Notes: generated by a model not told the origin, from the letters alone. A DNA stretch of 64,000 nucleotides from Spirosoma oryzae (GCF_003002825.1 NZ_PVTE01000001.1:124001-188000), one strand, 5' to 3'; counted from the first letter of the stretch, positions 17,262-25,521 are shown. Translations and numbers: made by a program.

Positions 17262-18092
17262 CTAAAAGAACATGGTTAGTCCGCCTTTGTGAGTAGGTGG
17301 TTTTATGACAGGCTTTTGTTGTTCAGAGAGCTGGCTAATCTCATCCTTAAGAAATTTGAGTAGCTGTCCATGCATAAATTCAGTGATGGGCTGGGTCGAT
17401 TCATCGCGCCGAGACTGTTCAAGCGCGTTGATGTAATTCGTTCGATCCTGCGCGTACACCAGGCTTAGCGGTAGTTTGTGGTAATGCTGTATGTAATTCA
17501 TCAACAGCCGTGACGTACGACCGTTACCGTCGCCGAAGGGGTGAATGCTCAGGAGCTGGTAATGAGCCTGAAATGAAAAGTCATAGACCTGTCGGATCGT
17601 TTTCAGATCAGGTAGGGCAGTATTGATTTCCTTCAGCAACAGATCGACAGCGGCTGTCACTTTTCGGGCATCCATAAACATGCGACTTCCGGCCATTGCG
17701 CTTACCGAACGAAACTCCCCTTTGCTCGAATCGAAACTACCCAGCAGCGTATGGGGGGGGCCGCCTGTCTGGCGCATTACCCCGGCCGCCATCTCTTGTA
17801 ATCGGGTCCGGTTGAGCGGTTCGCGGGCAGCGGCCCAGGCCAGTACCTGCGCCTGAATGTGCTGGTGATCGAGCACCATCAGATGGTCGGCCAGCGGCTT
17901 TCCGCCTGCTGTTAGCCCTTTATCGATCAGTGTCTGGGTTTCAGCCAGCGTTAGTGTACTACCTTCGATAACCGTCGAATGGTGGGTATGGACGACCTGG
18001 TTGTATAGTTCGAAATTGATGACTCCATCAGTAAGTTCGCGATACTGGTTAATTAATTGGGGCAATGTAGGAGCTGAATCGGATGCCATCAT
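17262..18092 (-). CDS. Fic-domain protein (probable AMP transferase), N-terminally inhibited
   Basis: A 276-residue Fic protein. The catalytic loop HPFGDGNGR has His184 and Asn190-Arg192 as needed for adenylyl transfer to a hydroxyl side chain. An N-terminal (S/T)xxxE(G/N) inhibitory motif is visible as S39-TVI-E43-G44, so this is a class II Fic that carries its own autoinhibitory helix and needs no separate antitoxin; none is encoded next to it. There is no recognisable C-terminal winged helix, only a Lys/Pro-rich tail. The gene is antisense to the ABC operon and lies between the duplicated permease starts, which marks it as an insertion. The target protein is unknown. Confidence 0.92.
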   Translation of the reverse strand: MMASDSAPTLPQLINQYRELTDGVINFELYNQVVHTHHSTVIEGSTLTLAETQTLIDKGLTAGGKPLADHLMVLDHQHIQAQVLAWAAAREPLNRTRLQEMAAGVMRQTGGPPHTLLGSFDSSKGEFRSVSAMAGSRMFMDARKVTAAVDLLLKEINTALPDLKTIRQVYDFSFQAHYQLLSIHPFGDGNGRTSRLLMNYIQHYHKLPLSLVYAQDRTNYINALEQSRRDESTQPITEFMHGQLLKFLKDEISQLSEQQKPVIKPPTHKGGLTMFF

Positions 18093-18192
18093 TGTATGAA
18101 TTTGCAGCTACACAAAGTTAGTCTGAAATATGTATCGTCTTACGGCATAGTATTGGTCAGCGATCGGCCAGCGAACCACATAAACTGATGGA

Positions 18193-20619
18193 ATGATACG
18201 CACGACTGGTTTTCGCTACGCGCTTGGCACGCTCCGCCGGCATCCGGCCTACGTCGCCCTGAATACGGTGAGCCTGGCGCTGGCCATCGGCTGTTGCCTG
18301 CTGCTGTTCTGGTATATCCGGTTTCATCTGAGCGTCGACCGCTACCATCGGCAGGCTGACCGGGTGGTACGGCTGGTAACTGAACTGCATATGAGTGGTT
18401 TGTCCTATTCGTCGGGGATTCCGACGCCCGTCGGCCCGGCCCTGCGTCAGGATATGCCCTGGCTGACGGCGGTGGCCATGGTGGTCGGGCAGGAGTACCG
18501 ACTGATTCAGGTAGAAAGCCGTGCCGGGCAACTCCATGCCGGGCAACTCCGTGCCGGGCAACTCACCAACAAGTTCACCGAAGCCCGGACGATGGCGTAT
18601 GTCGAACCGGATTACTTTCGCATCCTGGACTACAGCTGGTTGGTCGGGTCGCCCGATTCGTCGTTGCGCCAGCCATTCGCTGCCGTCGTGACCAGGCGGC
18701 TGGCCCGGAAGTATTTCGGGACGGCCAACCCCATCGGTCGGCACCTGTGTATGAACAACCGGCTGGAACTGACCATTACCGGCCTGCTGGCTGACCTGCC
18801 GGACAATACCGATCAGCCGTACGAGTTATTCGTTTCTTACAAAACCCTGGATTTTTACGCCCATAACGGAACGGCGCTGGACCAGTGGGCTGGTATCAGT
18901 TCACCAACGCAGTGCTGGGTACTGCTGCCAACGGCTGAATCGGTGACCCGGCTGGCGCAGCAACTGGTTCCCTTCCACCGAAAGCGGCACCCGGCCAGTC
19001 TGGACACGTACCAGTACCGGGTACTGCCGTTGACCGCCCAGCACACGGCCCCCAACTACTACACCGGTATTCCGGGCGACGTGCTGCTCGTTCTGGCGGT
19101 CATCGGGGGGCTTCTCCTGCTGACGGCCTGTGTCAACTTCATCAACATGGCTACCGCGCAGGCCCTGCGCCGGGGCCGTGAGATTGGCGTTCGGCGCGTG
19201 ATCGGCGCTACGCGTCGACGCGTGTTCTGGCAGTTTCTGATCGAGACGGTATTGATTACCAGCCTGGCAGCAGGCCTGGCGATTGTGCTGGCCTATTCGT
19301 TTCTGCCCGTCCTGCGGCAGTGGACGCAGACGCCGGTACCGTTCCGGCTCGACCTGATCGACTGGGGGTTTCTGCTGGGACTGGTCGTATTGGTTACCTG
19401 GCTGGCGGGCACGTATCCGGGCCTGGTGCTGGCAGGATTCAAGCCGGTGCTGGTGCTGAACGGGCAGGCTACACAGCAGCAGATTCAGGGATTGCCGCTG
19501 CGTCGACTGCTGATAATTGGGCAACTGGCGATCAACATGGCGTTTGTCACGGCGGTACTGGTAATGAACAGGCAGTTGTCGTTCTGGCTTCAGGCCGACT
19601 CCGGTTTCTATATCGACCAGCGTGTTACACTGCCAGTATACCAGAATGGAAATCAGAACCTCGCCCGATTCCGGCAGGAATTGCTGCAAATCGACGGGGT
19701 GGAAGCTGTCAGTTATAGCAGCAAGCCCCCTATTGGTGGTACGATCAATACATATCCCATTCGATTTGCGGATCGCCCGACGGTGGAACCCTACCAGATG
19801 GTGACGATGGTGGCTGATTCGGCTTACGTCCCTTTCTTTGGCATCAAACTACTAGCTGGTCGACAGTTGCCGGACTGCGATACGGTTAGTGGCTTTTTGC
19901 TCAACGCAACGGCCGTTCGGATGCTCGGGTTCTCATCGCCGGAGCAGGTGATCGGTAAGCTGTTGACGATTCCGTACAGAGACACGCTGACCAGGCCGAT
20001 TGTTGGGGTGGTCGGCGACTGGTGGCAGGAGGGGTTTAAAAAGCCAGTTCTACCGACTGTGCTCTCCACCAATCAGAACAGCTTTAGCAATTGCCACCTG
20101 CGGCTGGCAACCGGTCGAAAAGCCGCTATCATGGCCCGCGTGCAGGCCGTTTGGGAACGCTATTTTCCGGATAACATCTACGGCGAAGTACACCTGGACG
20201 AGGTCATGACCAATTTTTACGCGGAAGAAGCCGAACAGCTCCGGTTCGTGCAACTGGCTGCAGGCGTGGCCATCGCGATCGGCACGGTTGGCTTGCTGGG
20301 TCTGGTTATTTTCCTGACCAGCCGCCGGACGCGGGAGATTGCCATTCGGAAAGCGGTGGGTGCGTCGGAAGGCGCTATCGTATGGCTTTTTCTGCGGGAG
20401 TTTGCTTACCTGCTTGTCGTTGCCTTCGGGCTGGCCACGCCCTTGGTCTGGTGGTTGATGAATCAGTGGCTAAGCCGGTACGAAACCCACATTGCCTTCA
20501 CGCCCGACCTGCTGGGGATGGGACTGTTGCTGGTGACGGTAACGACGCTCCTGACCGTACTGGTACACACGCTACGGGCAGCCCGAACCAATCCGGCCCG
20601 TGCGCTGCGCACCGATTGA
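18193..20619 (+). CDS. FtsX/MacB-like ABC transporter permease
   Basis: An 808-residue permease of the long Bacteroidota type: an N-terminal helix (residues 24-45), a periplasmic MacB_PCD domain, a first FtsX domain of three helices near 295-425 (LLVLAVIGGLLLLTACVNF and EIGVRRVIGATRRRV coupling motif), a second MacB_PCD-like domain, and a second FtsX domain at about 690-800 (EIAIRKAVGASEGAIVWLF). The paired coupling motifs contact the ATPase encoded at 16360. It would function as a homodimer with it. The start is preceded by 100 bp unrelated to the original junction, so its expression may now depend on a new promoter. A five-residue repeat (AGQLx) lies near residue 115. Confidence 0.92.
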   Translation: MIRTTGFRYALGTLRRHPAYVALNTVSLALAIGCCLLLFWYIRFHLSVDRYHRQADRVVRLVTELHMSGLSYSSGIPTPVGPALRQDMPWLTAVAMVVGQEYRLIQVESRAGQLHAGQLRAGQLTNKFTEARTMAYVEPDYFRILDYSWLVGSPDSSLRQPFAAVVTRRLARKYFGTANPIGRHLCMNNRLELTITGLLADLPDNTDQPYELFVSYKTLDFYAHNGTALDQWAGISSPTQCWVLLPTAESVTRLAQQLVPFHRKRHPASLDTYQYRVLPLTAQHTAPNYYTGIPGDVLLVLAVIGGLLLLTACVNFINMATAQALRRGREIGVRRVIGATRRRVFWQFLIETVLITSLAAGLAIVLAYSFLPVLRQWTQTPVPFRLDLIDWGFLLGLVVLVTWLAGTYPGLVLAGFKPVLVLNGQATQQQIQGLPLRRLLIIGQLAINMAFVTAVLVMNRQLSFWLQADSGFYIDQRVTLPVYQNGNQNLARFRQELLQIDGVEAVSYSSKPPIGGTINTYPIRFADRPTVEPYQMVTMVADSAYVPFFGIKLLAGRQLPDCDTVSGFLLNATAVRMLGFSSPEQVIGKLLTIPYRDTLTRPIVGVVGDWWQEGFKKPVLPTVLSTNQNSFSNCHLRLATGRKAAIMARVQAVWERYFPDNIYGEVHLDEVMTNFYAEEAEQLRFVQLAAGVAIAIGTVGLLGLVIFLTSRRTREIAIRKAVGASEGAIVWLFLREFAYLLVVAFGLATPLVWWLMNQWLSRYETHIAFTPDLLGMGLLLVTVTTLLTVLVHTLRAARTNPARALRTD
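18199..18243 (+). repeat. 45-bp direct repeat, right copy
   Basis: Right partner of 17025-17069; here it is the intact start of the permease gene. Confidence 0.9.
18521..18565 (+). repeat. In-frame 15-bp tandem repeat, three copies
   Basis: Three units of GTGCCGGGCAACTCC with one or two differences encode AGQLH-AGQLR-AGQLT in the periplasmic domain of the permease. Length variation by slippage would keep the frame. Confidence 0.85.
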
Positions 20620-20623
20620 GCCT

Positions 20624-20658
20624 GTTCGTATCCGAACGATAAGTGCTCGTTTTCGAAC
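20624..20658 (+). promoter_or_regulatory. Two palindromic sites 21 bp apart (possible NtrC-type enhancer) or terminator
   Basis: GTTCG-TATC-CGAAC (20624-20637) and GCTCG-TTTT-CGAAC (20645-20658) share a 5-4-5 layout, and their centres are exactly 21 bp, two helical turns, apart. They lie 70-100 bp before a possible -24/-12 element, the usual place for enhancer sites of sigma-54 activators. The same bases can also fold with outer arms CTGTTCG/CGAACAG followed by TTTT, so a terminator of the ABC permease gene is an alternative. Confidence 0.45.
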
Positions 20659-20711
20659 AGTTTTAAATTGCGCGTTCAGGGAAAGGGCTTGTAAATGAAT
20701 CATTTGCCTTC

Positions 20712-20728
20712 TTGGTATGCGGCTTGAT
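20712..20728 (+). promoter_or_regulatory. Possible sigma-54 (-24/-12) promoter
   Basis: TTGGTATGCGGCTTGAT matches TGGYRYRNNNNTTGCW except that the -12 GC is GA; spacing between GG and GA is the required 10 bp. It is 38 bp before the receptor ATG at 20766. The altered -12 base makes it weak evidence on its own; the paired palindromes upstream add support. Confidence 0.35.
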
Positions 20729-20765
20729 CTATCTGTGTCGTGCGCTACAATGCACAACCCAGACT

Positions 20766-23177
20766 ATGAAAACACGATCGGTTGCCGCACTCTTCTGGTT
20801 GATCGCCCTGCGCTGCATGGGGCAGACGGGTAGACTGACGGGGGTTATCCTGAACGAACGCCAGCAACCCGTTGAATACGCAACCGTCGCGCTGCTGCAA
20901 CTGGTGGATTCGTCGTTCGTGAAAGGCGGCATTGCCGACTCCACCGGTCGCTTCGTACTCCCGAATCTGCCCGCCGGTACCTATCGGCTGCGGGTAACGG
21001 CGCTTGGCTTCCAGCCCTTTCTAAAGCAGCCGATTGGTATTGGCACCACCGAAGTGCTCGTCGACGCCGGGCGGATACAGCTTAGTGCCGATAGCCAGAA
21101 CCTGAACGAAGTGACCGTAAAAGGGGAGCGGCCCGTGATCGAACGGTCGATGGGGAAGCTGACGCTCAACGTAACCAACTCGTTTTTCAAAACCGCGACC
21201 AACGCGCTCGACGTACTCCGGCGCGCACCGGGGCTGCTCGTTAGCCAGGATGGCAGCCTATCCGTCAAGGGACAATACGCGCCGGTCGTTTACATCGAAG
21301 GAAAGCAGTTGCCGCTGACGGCCGAAGAACTGCGGGGCCTGGCGGCATCGGATATCGACCAGATCGAGGTAATCAACAATGCATCGGCGCAGTTCGACGG
21401 CGAAACGCGGGCGGTCATCAACATCAAACTCAAACGCGACAAAACGCTGGGCTGGAAAGGAAGTCTGTACAGCGGCTTCCTGCAAAACCAACGCTACAGC
21501 GGGGGAGAGCTGGGCGGCAGTGCCACCTACAAAACCCGGCAGTGGTCGTACTACGGCCGACTGGGCTACACCGTCACCAACGACTACCTGTCGGGGCTGG
21601 GCCACCGGGTGGTGCGAAGCGATACCACACGGACGGAATTTACGACGGATTCGTGGTTCAAGCGCACGGCCATGCCGCTGACCTACCAGTTCTCCGCCGA
21701 CTTTACGCCTAAACCGGCTCACCAGTTCGGGCTGCTGGTCAAAGGCAACCGCACTACCAACATCGACCGGATGACCAACCTGAATCAGCAGCAGGACTAC
21801 ACTGGTAACGCGATCAACACGCAGTTGCTGCAAACGCTCAACGTAACCCAGGGGCACAATCAGAGCGTGGCGCTCGATCTGAATTACAAAGGTACCCTCA
21901 ACGCCAGGGGTGACCAACTGTCGGCCTTTCTGGACTATGCTGCCTACAACACGCAGAAAAGTCAGGACTTCCGGAACGACTACCGGACGCCGGAAGGGAC
22001 TGTCCTGCGGTCGCCGATGGTCATGACGGGACAGTTTCCCAGTACGATTCACATTCGCTCGTTTCGCACGGATTACAGCCATTCGCTCGGCAAGGCAGGT
22101 AAGCTGGAAGCGGGTACCAAACTGACCTGGACGACGACCGACAGCGACCTGCGCTACGATACGCTGGCGGCTACCGGCTTCGTCTTCGACCCGTCGCGCA
22201 GCAACCGGTTTTTGTACGATGAAACGATACTGGCTGCCTACGGGCAGTGGAGCGGAACGATTGGAAAGTTCGACATCAACGCCGGTCTGCGCGTCGAAGA
22301 TACCCGTTCGACAGGTAATTCGCTGACACTAGACAAGGTGATTAATCGGCGCTATTTCCGCTGGTTACCGAGCCTGAACGTGCAGTGGAAACTGGGCGAA
22401 ACCGACGTGCTGTCAGCGGGTTTTACCCGCAAGATGCGTCGCCCGGCGTTCTGGGAGCTGAACCCGTTTACGCTGTACGTCGATCCGTACATGTATACCG
22501 AAGGCAATCCGTTTCTGCTGCCCGTTACCAACAACACCGCTGACCTGACCTACACCCACCGCGCCGTTACCGTCAGTCTGAACTACCGGCTGGACAAGGA
22601 CGTGTTCGTGCAACTGCCGATTCAGGATGATCGGACCAAAATCGTTCGGTACACGCGGGTAAATCTCAACACCCAGCAGCGGGCCTGGTTTGATGTCGCC
22701 GTTACCCACGCCCTGACGCCCTGGTGGAAAACGCAGCATTACGCGCAGGTGCAGTACGCCCAGACGAACTCGGCTTACCCGACCGGTGGCCTGATCGATT
22801 CGCAGGCGTGGAGTTGCTACCTGGATGGTCGGCACACGTTTACCATGGGGAAAGGCTATACCATCGACCTGAGCTATTATTACAGTTCGCCCACTGTCGA
22901 TTACATCTACACTGTGGCTTCCAGCGGTAGCCTGTCGCTGGGGTTGCAGAAGCGCGTGCTGGGCGGAGCGGGTAACCTGCAACTCAACGCCAGCGACCTG
23001 TTGAACTCGTACCGGGAGTTGTTCTACGGTCAGTTCCAGAACCTGGACGTGTGGACGCTACAGAAGCGCAACAGCCGTCAGCTAACGATTCGCTTTACTT
23101 ACGCCTTTGGTCGCTCGACCTTTACGCGTACCAACCGCAGTTCAGGAAGTGCCGACGAAGAAAACCGTGCCCGTTAA
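20766..23177 (+). CDS. Outer membrane beta-barrel receptor with carboxypeptidase-like regulatory domain
   Basis: An 803-residue TonB-receptor-like protein. The start at 20766 gives a signal peptide (MKTRSVAALFWLIALRCMGQ); an upstream in-frame ATG would not. Residues 20-110 form a CarboxypepD_reg-like beta sandwich (GVILNERQQPVEYATV, GRFVLPNLPAGTYRLRVTALGF), 115-215 a plug-like domain (DVLRRAPGLLVSQDGSLSVKG, DQIEVINNASAQFDGE), and the rest an OMP_b-brl_3-type barrel. It lacks the SusC signature and SusD partner. It heads a run with an S41 peptidase and a GIN-domain protein. Ligand unknown. It lies downstream of the sigma-54-regulator/ABC cluster and may be under its control. Confidence 0.9.
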   Translation: MKTRSVAALFWLIALRCMGQTGRLTGVILNERQQPVEYATVALLQLVDSSFVKGGIADSTGRFVLPNLPAGTYRLRVTALGFQPFLKQPIGIGTTEVLVDAGRIQLSADSQNLNEVTVKGERPVIERSMGKLTLNVTNSFFKTATNALDVLRRAPGLLVSQDGSLSVKGQYAPVVYIEGKQLPLTAEELRGLAASDIDQIEVINNASAQFDGETRAVINIKLKRDKTLGWKGSLYSGFLQNQRYSGGELGGSATYKTRQWSYYGRLGYTVTNDYLSGLGHRVVRSDTTRTEFTTDSWFKRTAMPLTYQFSADFTPKPAHQFGLLVKGNRTTNIDRMTNLNQQQDYTGNAINTQLLQTLNVTQGHNQSVALDLNYKGTLNARGDQLSAFLDYAAYNTQKSQDFRNDYRTPEGTVLRSPMVMTGQFPSTIHIRSFRTDYSHSLGKAGKLEAGTKLTWTTTDSDLRYDTLAATGFVFDPSRSNRFLYDETILAAYGQWSGTIGKFDINAGLRVEDTRSTGNSLTLDKVINRRYFRWLPSLNVQWKLGETDVLSAGFTRKMRRPAFWELNPFTLYVDPYMYTEGNPFLLPVTNNTADLTYTHRAVTVSLNYRLDKDVFVQLPIQDDRTKIVRYTRVNLNTQQRAWFDVAVTHALTPWWKTQHYAQVQYAQTNSAYPTGGLIDSQAWSCYLDGRHTFTMGKGYTIDLSYYYSSPTVDYIYTVASSGSLSLGLQKRVLGGAGNLQLNASDLLNSYRELFYGQFQNLDVWTLQKRNSRQLTIRFTYAFGRSTFTRTNRSSGSADEENRAR

Positions 23178-23200
23178 CGACTACTAAATTCCACCTATCG

Positions 23201-24631
23201 ATGAAAACCATTTCCGCGTTTCTACTACTCGTTCTCCTGTGTCTGGGCTGCTTCGCTGCTCGTGCGCAACCCCGCACGGCCAACCTGCCGGACGCCGACA
23301 AGATCGCCGGCCTGTCGAAATTCTGGTCCGAAGCGAGTTATAATTTCGCTTACTTCGACAAAACCCATATCAACTGGGACAGCGCCTACCACGCTTTCAT
23401 TCCGCAGGTGCTGGCGACCAAGACCACCTACGACTACTACCGAACCCTCGAACGCTTCTGCGCACTCCTGAAAGACGGGCACACCAATATCAACGCGCCC
23501 TGGTCGCTTTTCAACTATTCGACCTATGTGCCGCTCCGCTTCGTTCTGATCGATAAGAAACCCTACGTCGCCCGCGTGCTGAAAGGGTTATCGGACAGCG
23601 TACCGATCGGCTCCGAACTACTGACCGTCAATGGCCAGCCGATTCAGTCGTATTTGACTACAGAGGTAGTCCCGTACATCTCGGCGTCGACCGACCACGA
23701 GAAGTGGAATACGGCGCTGACGAATATATGGAGTGCCACGACGGATACGTCGACGGTTTATCCTATGACGTTCCGAACACCGGCCGGTAAGGTCATATCG
23801 TTCAACTCGCGGCTGTTTTCCCAGCGCGAGCGCGACGGGTCGCAGTGGCTACTGGGTGATGGCAGCAGCCCGGCCAAACGGCAACTGTCGCGGCTGACGA
23901 TGCTACCCAACGGCATTGCGCGTGTCGAACTGAATAGCTTTAGTGAAGACAAGCTGATCGACGAATTCAAAACGATGCTCCCTCAGTTGCAGACGGCTAA
24001 GGGCATTATCCTGGATATCCGGCAGAACGGCGGTGGTAGTACGGGCATCGGGGCCGAGATTCTGAAGTATTTCACCGACGAAAAAAAACTGGTCGGGTCG
24101 GTCTGGCGCACGCGGGAACACCGGGCTGCCTTTAAAGCCTGGGGCAACTACTACGCCACGCAAAAACTGGATTCGGCCGAAGCGAAAAGCGATTTTTACC
24201 AGCGGGCACTGAAAACAGCCAAAGGCGACTTCTGGTACAAAGGCGATACGATGACCTTCGACAACGCCGTCCGGGAGCCCCGACTACGCGCGCCGGTGGT
24301 CGTGCTGGCGGGCAACAATACGGGGTCGGCGGCCGAAGATTTCCTGATTATCATTCGTCAGTTGAAAACAACCCGGATTCCCATCATTGGTGAACCGTCG
24401 ACGGGGTCCACCGGCCAGCCCATGTCGTTTTCCATGCCCGGCGGTGGTTCGGCCCGCATCTGTACCAAACGCGACACCTACGCCGACGGAACCGATTTCG
24501 TCGGGGTGGGGGTGATCCCCGACGTGCTGGTCGCGCCTACCGTGCAAAGCCTGATCAGCGGTAAGGACGTGGTACTGGACAAAGCGGTTTCGGTACTCTC
24601 AACCAGTCAGCCCATTGTCAAAAGAAAGTAA
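23201..24631 (+). CDS. S41-family (C-terminal processing protease-like) peptidase
   Basis: A 476-residue secreted peptidase. The start at 23201 gives a signal peptide (MKTISAFLLLVLLCLGCFAARAQ); the reading frame extends further upstream inside the receptor gene without meaning. There is an N-terminal helical domain containing LLKDGHTNI, typical of S41 proteins, a PDZ-like segment around 120-150 (IGSELLTVNGQPI), and the tail-specific protease domain with ILDIRQNGGGS and the nucleophile Ser376 in NTGSAAEDF. The general base would be a Lys/Gln nearby in the family. It acts in the periplasm or at the outer membrane on unknown peptides. It begins 23 bp after the receptor and ends 19 bp before the GIN-domain gene. 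Confidence 0.9.
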   Translation: MKTISAFLLLVLLCLGCFAARAQPRTANLPDADKIAGLSKFWSEASYNFAYFDKTHINWDSAYHAFIPQVLATKTTYDYYRTLERFCALLKDGHTNINAPWSLFNYSTYVPLRFVLIDKKPYVARVLKGLSDSVPIGSELLTVNGQPIQSYLTTEVVPYISASTDHEKWNTALTNIWSATTDTSTVYPMTFRTPAGKVISFNSRLFSQRERDGSQWLLGDGSSPAKRQLSRLTMLPNGIARVELNSFSEDKLIDEFKTMLPQLQTAKGIILDIRQNGGGSTGIGAEILKYFTDEKKLVGSVWRTREHRAAFKAWGNYYATQKLDSAEAKSDFYQRALKTAKGDFWYKGDTMTFDNAVREPRLRAPVVVLAGNNTGSAAEDFLIIIRQLKTTRIPIIGEPSTGSTGQPMSFSMPGGGSARICTKRDTYADGTDFVGVGVIPDVLVAPTVQSLISGKDVVLDKAVSVLSTSQPIVKRK

Positions 24632-24650
24632 GCTAAAAACCCGTTCTGTT

Positions 24651-25379
24651 ATGAAAAAAACACGCGTCTTATTCCTGCTGAGTCTACTAATTTTCAGCGC
24701 ACCTTTGTTCGCCCAGCGCACCGGTGACGGTATCGTCGGCAGCAGAAACATCACCGAAGAAACCCGTACGGTGGCCAGCTACGACCGCCTGCTGGTCGAC
24801 TACACCATAAACGTACGCATTGCCGACGGAGAACCCGGAACGGTGCTACTGTCGGGTGAAGACAATGTTCTGCCTTACGTACAGATTGCCGTCAACAATG
24901 GTGAACTGAGCGTGGGCTTGTCGCGGAAAGCCAACTTCAAGGACACCAGACCCGTTACGGTGACCATTCACCGGGCCGCTTTACGGTCGATTCAGGCCAA
25001 AACGGCCTGCACGATTACCGCCGACGTACCGGTTGTCGCGGATCAGCTTACCGTCTCGCTCGATGAAGCCAGCCGACTGATGGCCGACCTCGCCGTGCAG
25101 CAGCTCACGGTTACGCTACAGGCGGCTTCGTCGATAACGCTGCGGGGCAAAGCGCAACGAGCCAGCTTTCAACTGGAAGGGGCCAGTCGTGTTGCTGCCG
25201 AACAGCTCCGCATTGCCAAAGCCGACCTGACGCTGAACGGGGCCAGTCATGCTAACATCGACGTAACGGACAACTTATCAGCCTCGGCCGATGGCGTCAG
25301 CAAGATAACGTACTCCGGGAGTCCGACTATCGACGCGCAGCGAACGGCGGGTTTATCGACCATCAAACGCCGGCAGTAG
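24651..25379 (+). CDS. GIN-domain (DUF2807) secreted protein
   Basis: A 242-residue protein with a signal peptide (MKKTRVLFLLSLLIFSAPLFAQ) followed by a putative auto-transporter adhesin head GIN domain (PF10988). The domain is seen as regularly spaced hydrophobic strands: RLLVDYTINVRIADGE, a central LRSIQAKTACTITADV, and repeats like ADLTLNGASHANIDV, forming a right-handed beta-helix-like fold. Such proteins are common in Bacteroidota, usually surface or periplasmic, without known activity. It starts 19 bp after the peptidase and probably closes the receptor-peptidase operon; the next gene has its own promoter. Confidence 0.88.
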   Translation: MKKTRVLFLLSLLIFSAPLFAQRTGDGIVGSRNITEETRTVASYDRLLVDYTINVRIADGEPGTVLLSGEDNVLPYVQIAVNNGELSVGLSRKANFKDTRPVTVTIHRAALRSIQAKTACTITADVPVVADQLTVSLDEASRLMADLAVQQLTVTLQAASSITLRGKAQRASFQLEGASRVAAEQLRIAKADLTLNGASHANIDVTDNLSASADGVSKITYSGSPTIDAQRTAGLSTIKRRQ

Positions 25380-25386
25380 CGCACGG

Positions 25387-25417
25387 TTGATCGACTCCGC
25401 TAAAGGCGTTATCTTTG
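25387..25417 (+). promoter_or_regulatory. Promoter of the guanidine exporter operon
   Basis: TTG at 25387-25389, a 20-bp spacer and TATCTTTG at 25410-25417 fit the Bacteroidota -33/-7 consensus. Transcription should start a few bases downstream, at the foot of the leader hairpin described next, leaving a leader of about 100 nt. Confidence 0.7.
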
Positions 25418-25453
25418 CTGGCGATACCGCCACGTAGTTGGTTGTATCGCCAG
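25418..25453 (+). other. 5' leader hairpin before the riboswitch
   Basis: Perfect 10-bp arms CTGGCGATAC and GTATCGCCAG enclose a 16-nt loop. There is no T-tract after it, so it is unlikely to terminate transcription; it may protect the RNA 5' end or help the following two hairpins fold. A terminator for the preceding gene is less likely as the promoter lies before it. Confidence 0.6.
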
Positions 25454-25455
25454 CA

Positions 25456-25501
25456 GGAGGACGACCTCCCCCATAGTGGGATACCAATCCGGGACGGCCC
25501 G
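25456..25501 (+). promoter_or_regulatory. Guanidine-II (mini-ykkC) riboswitch candidate
   Basis: Two hairpins carry the ACGR loops that define this class: GGAGG-ACGA-CCTCC (25456-25469) and CGGG-ACGG-CCCG (25490-25501), joined by a 20-nt linker. In the known class the two loops pair through their CG bases when guanidinium binds, and the second hairpin frees the ribosome-binding region. Here the second hairpin ends 20 nt before the ATG of an SMR exporter of the guanidinium type, exactly the expected gene. A promoter lies immediately upstream. Search with Rfam RF01068 would settle it. Confidence 0.85.
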
Positions 25502-25521
25502 ATCGAACCACGGTCAGCGTC

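Noticed and set aside
17019-18744. Two minus frames (17019-17222 and 18157-18744) with a shared MPAE-x-AKRVAKTSRA segment, at first suggesting a small gene family
   Set aside because: The shared part is just the antisense of the 45-bp direct repeat from the permease start.
18157-18744. 195-codon minus frame at the permease start
   Set aside because: Antisense shadow; translation is low-complexity with repeated PGTELPGMELPG from the 15-bp tandem repeat.
20624-20661. Simple terminator for the ABC permease gene
   Set aside because: Not fully rejected: the stem is interrupted, and the 5-4-5 palindrome pair with 21-bp spacing fits protein sites better; both readings are given.
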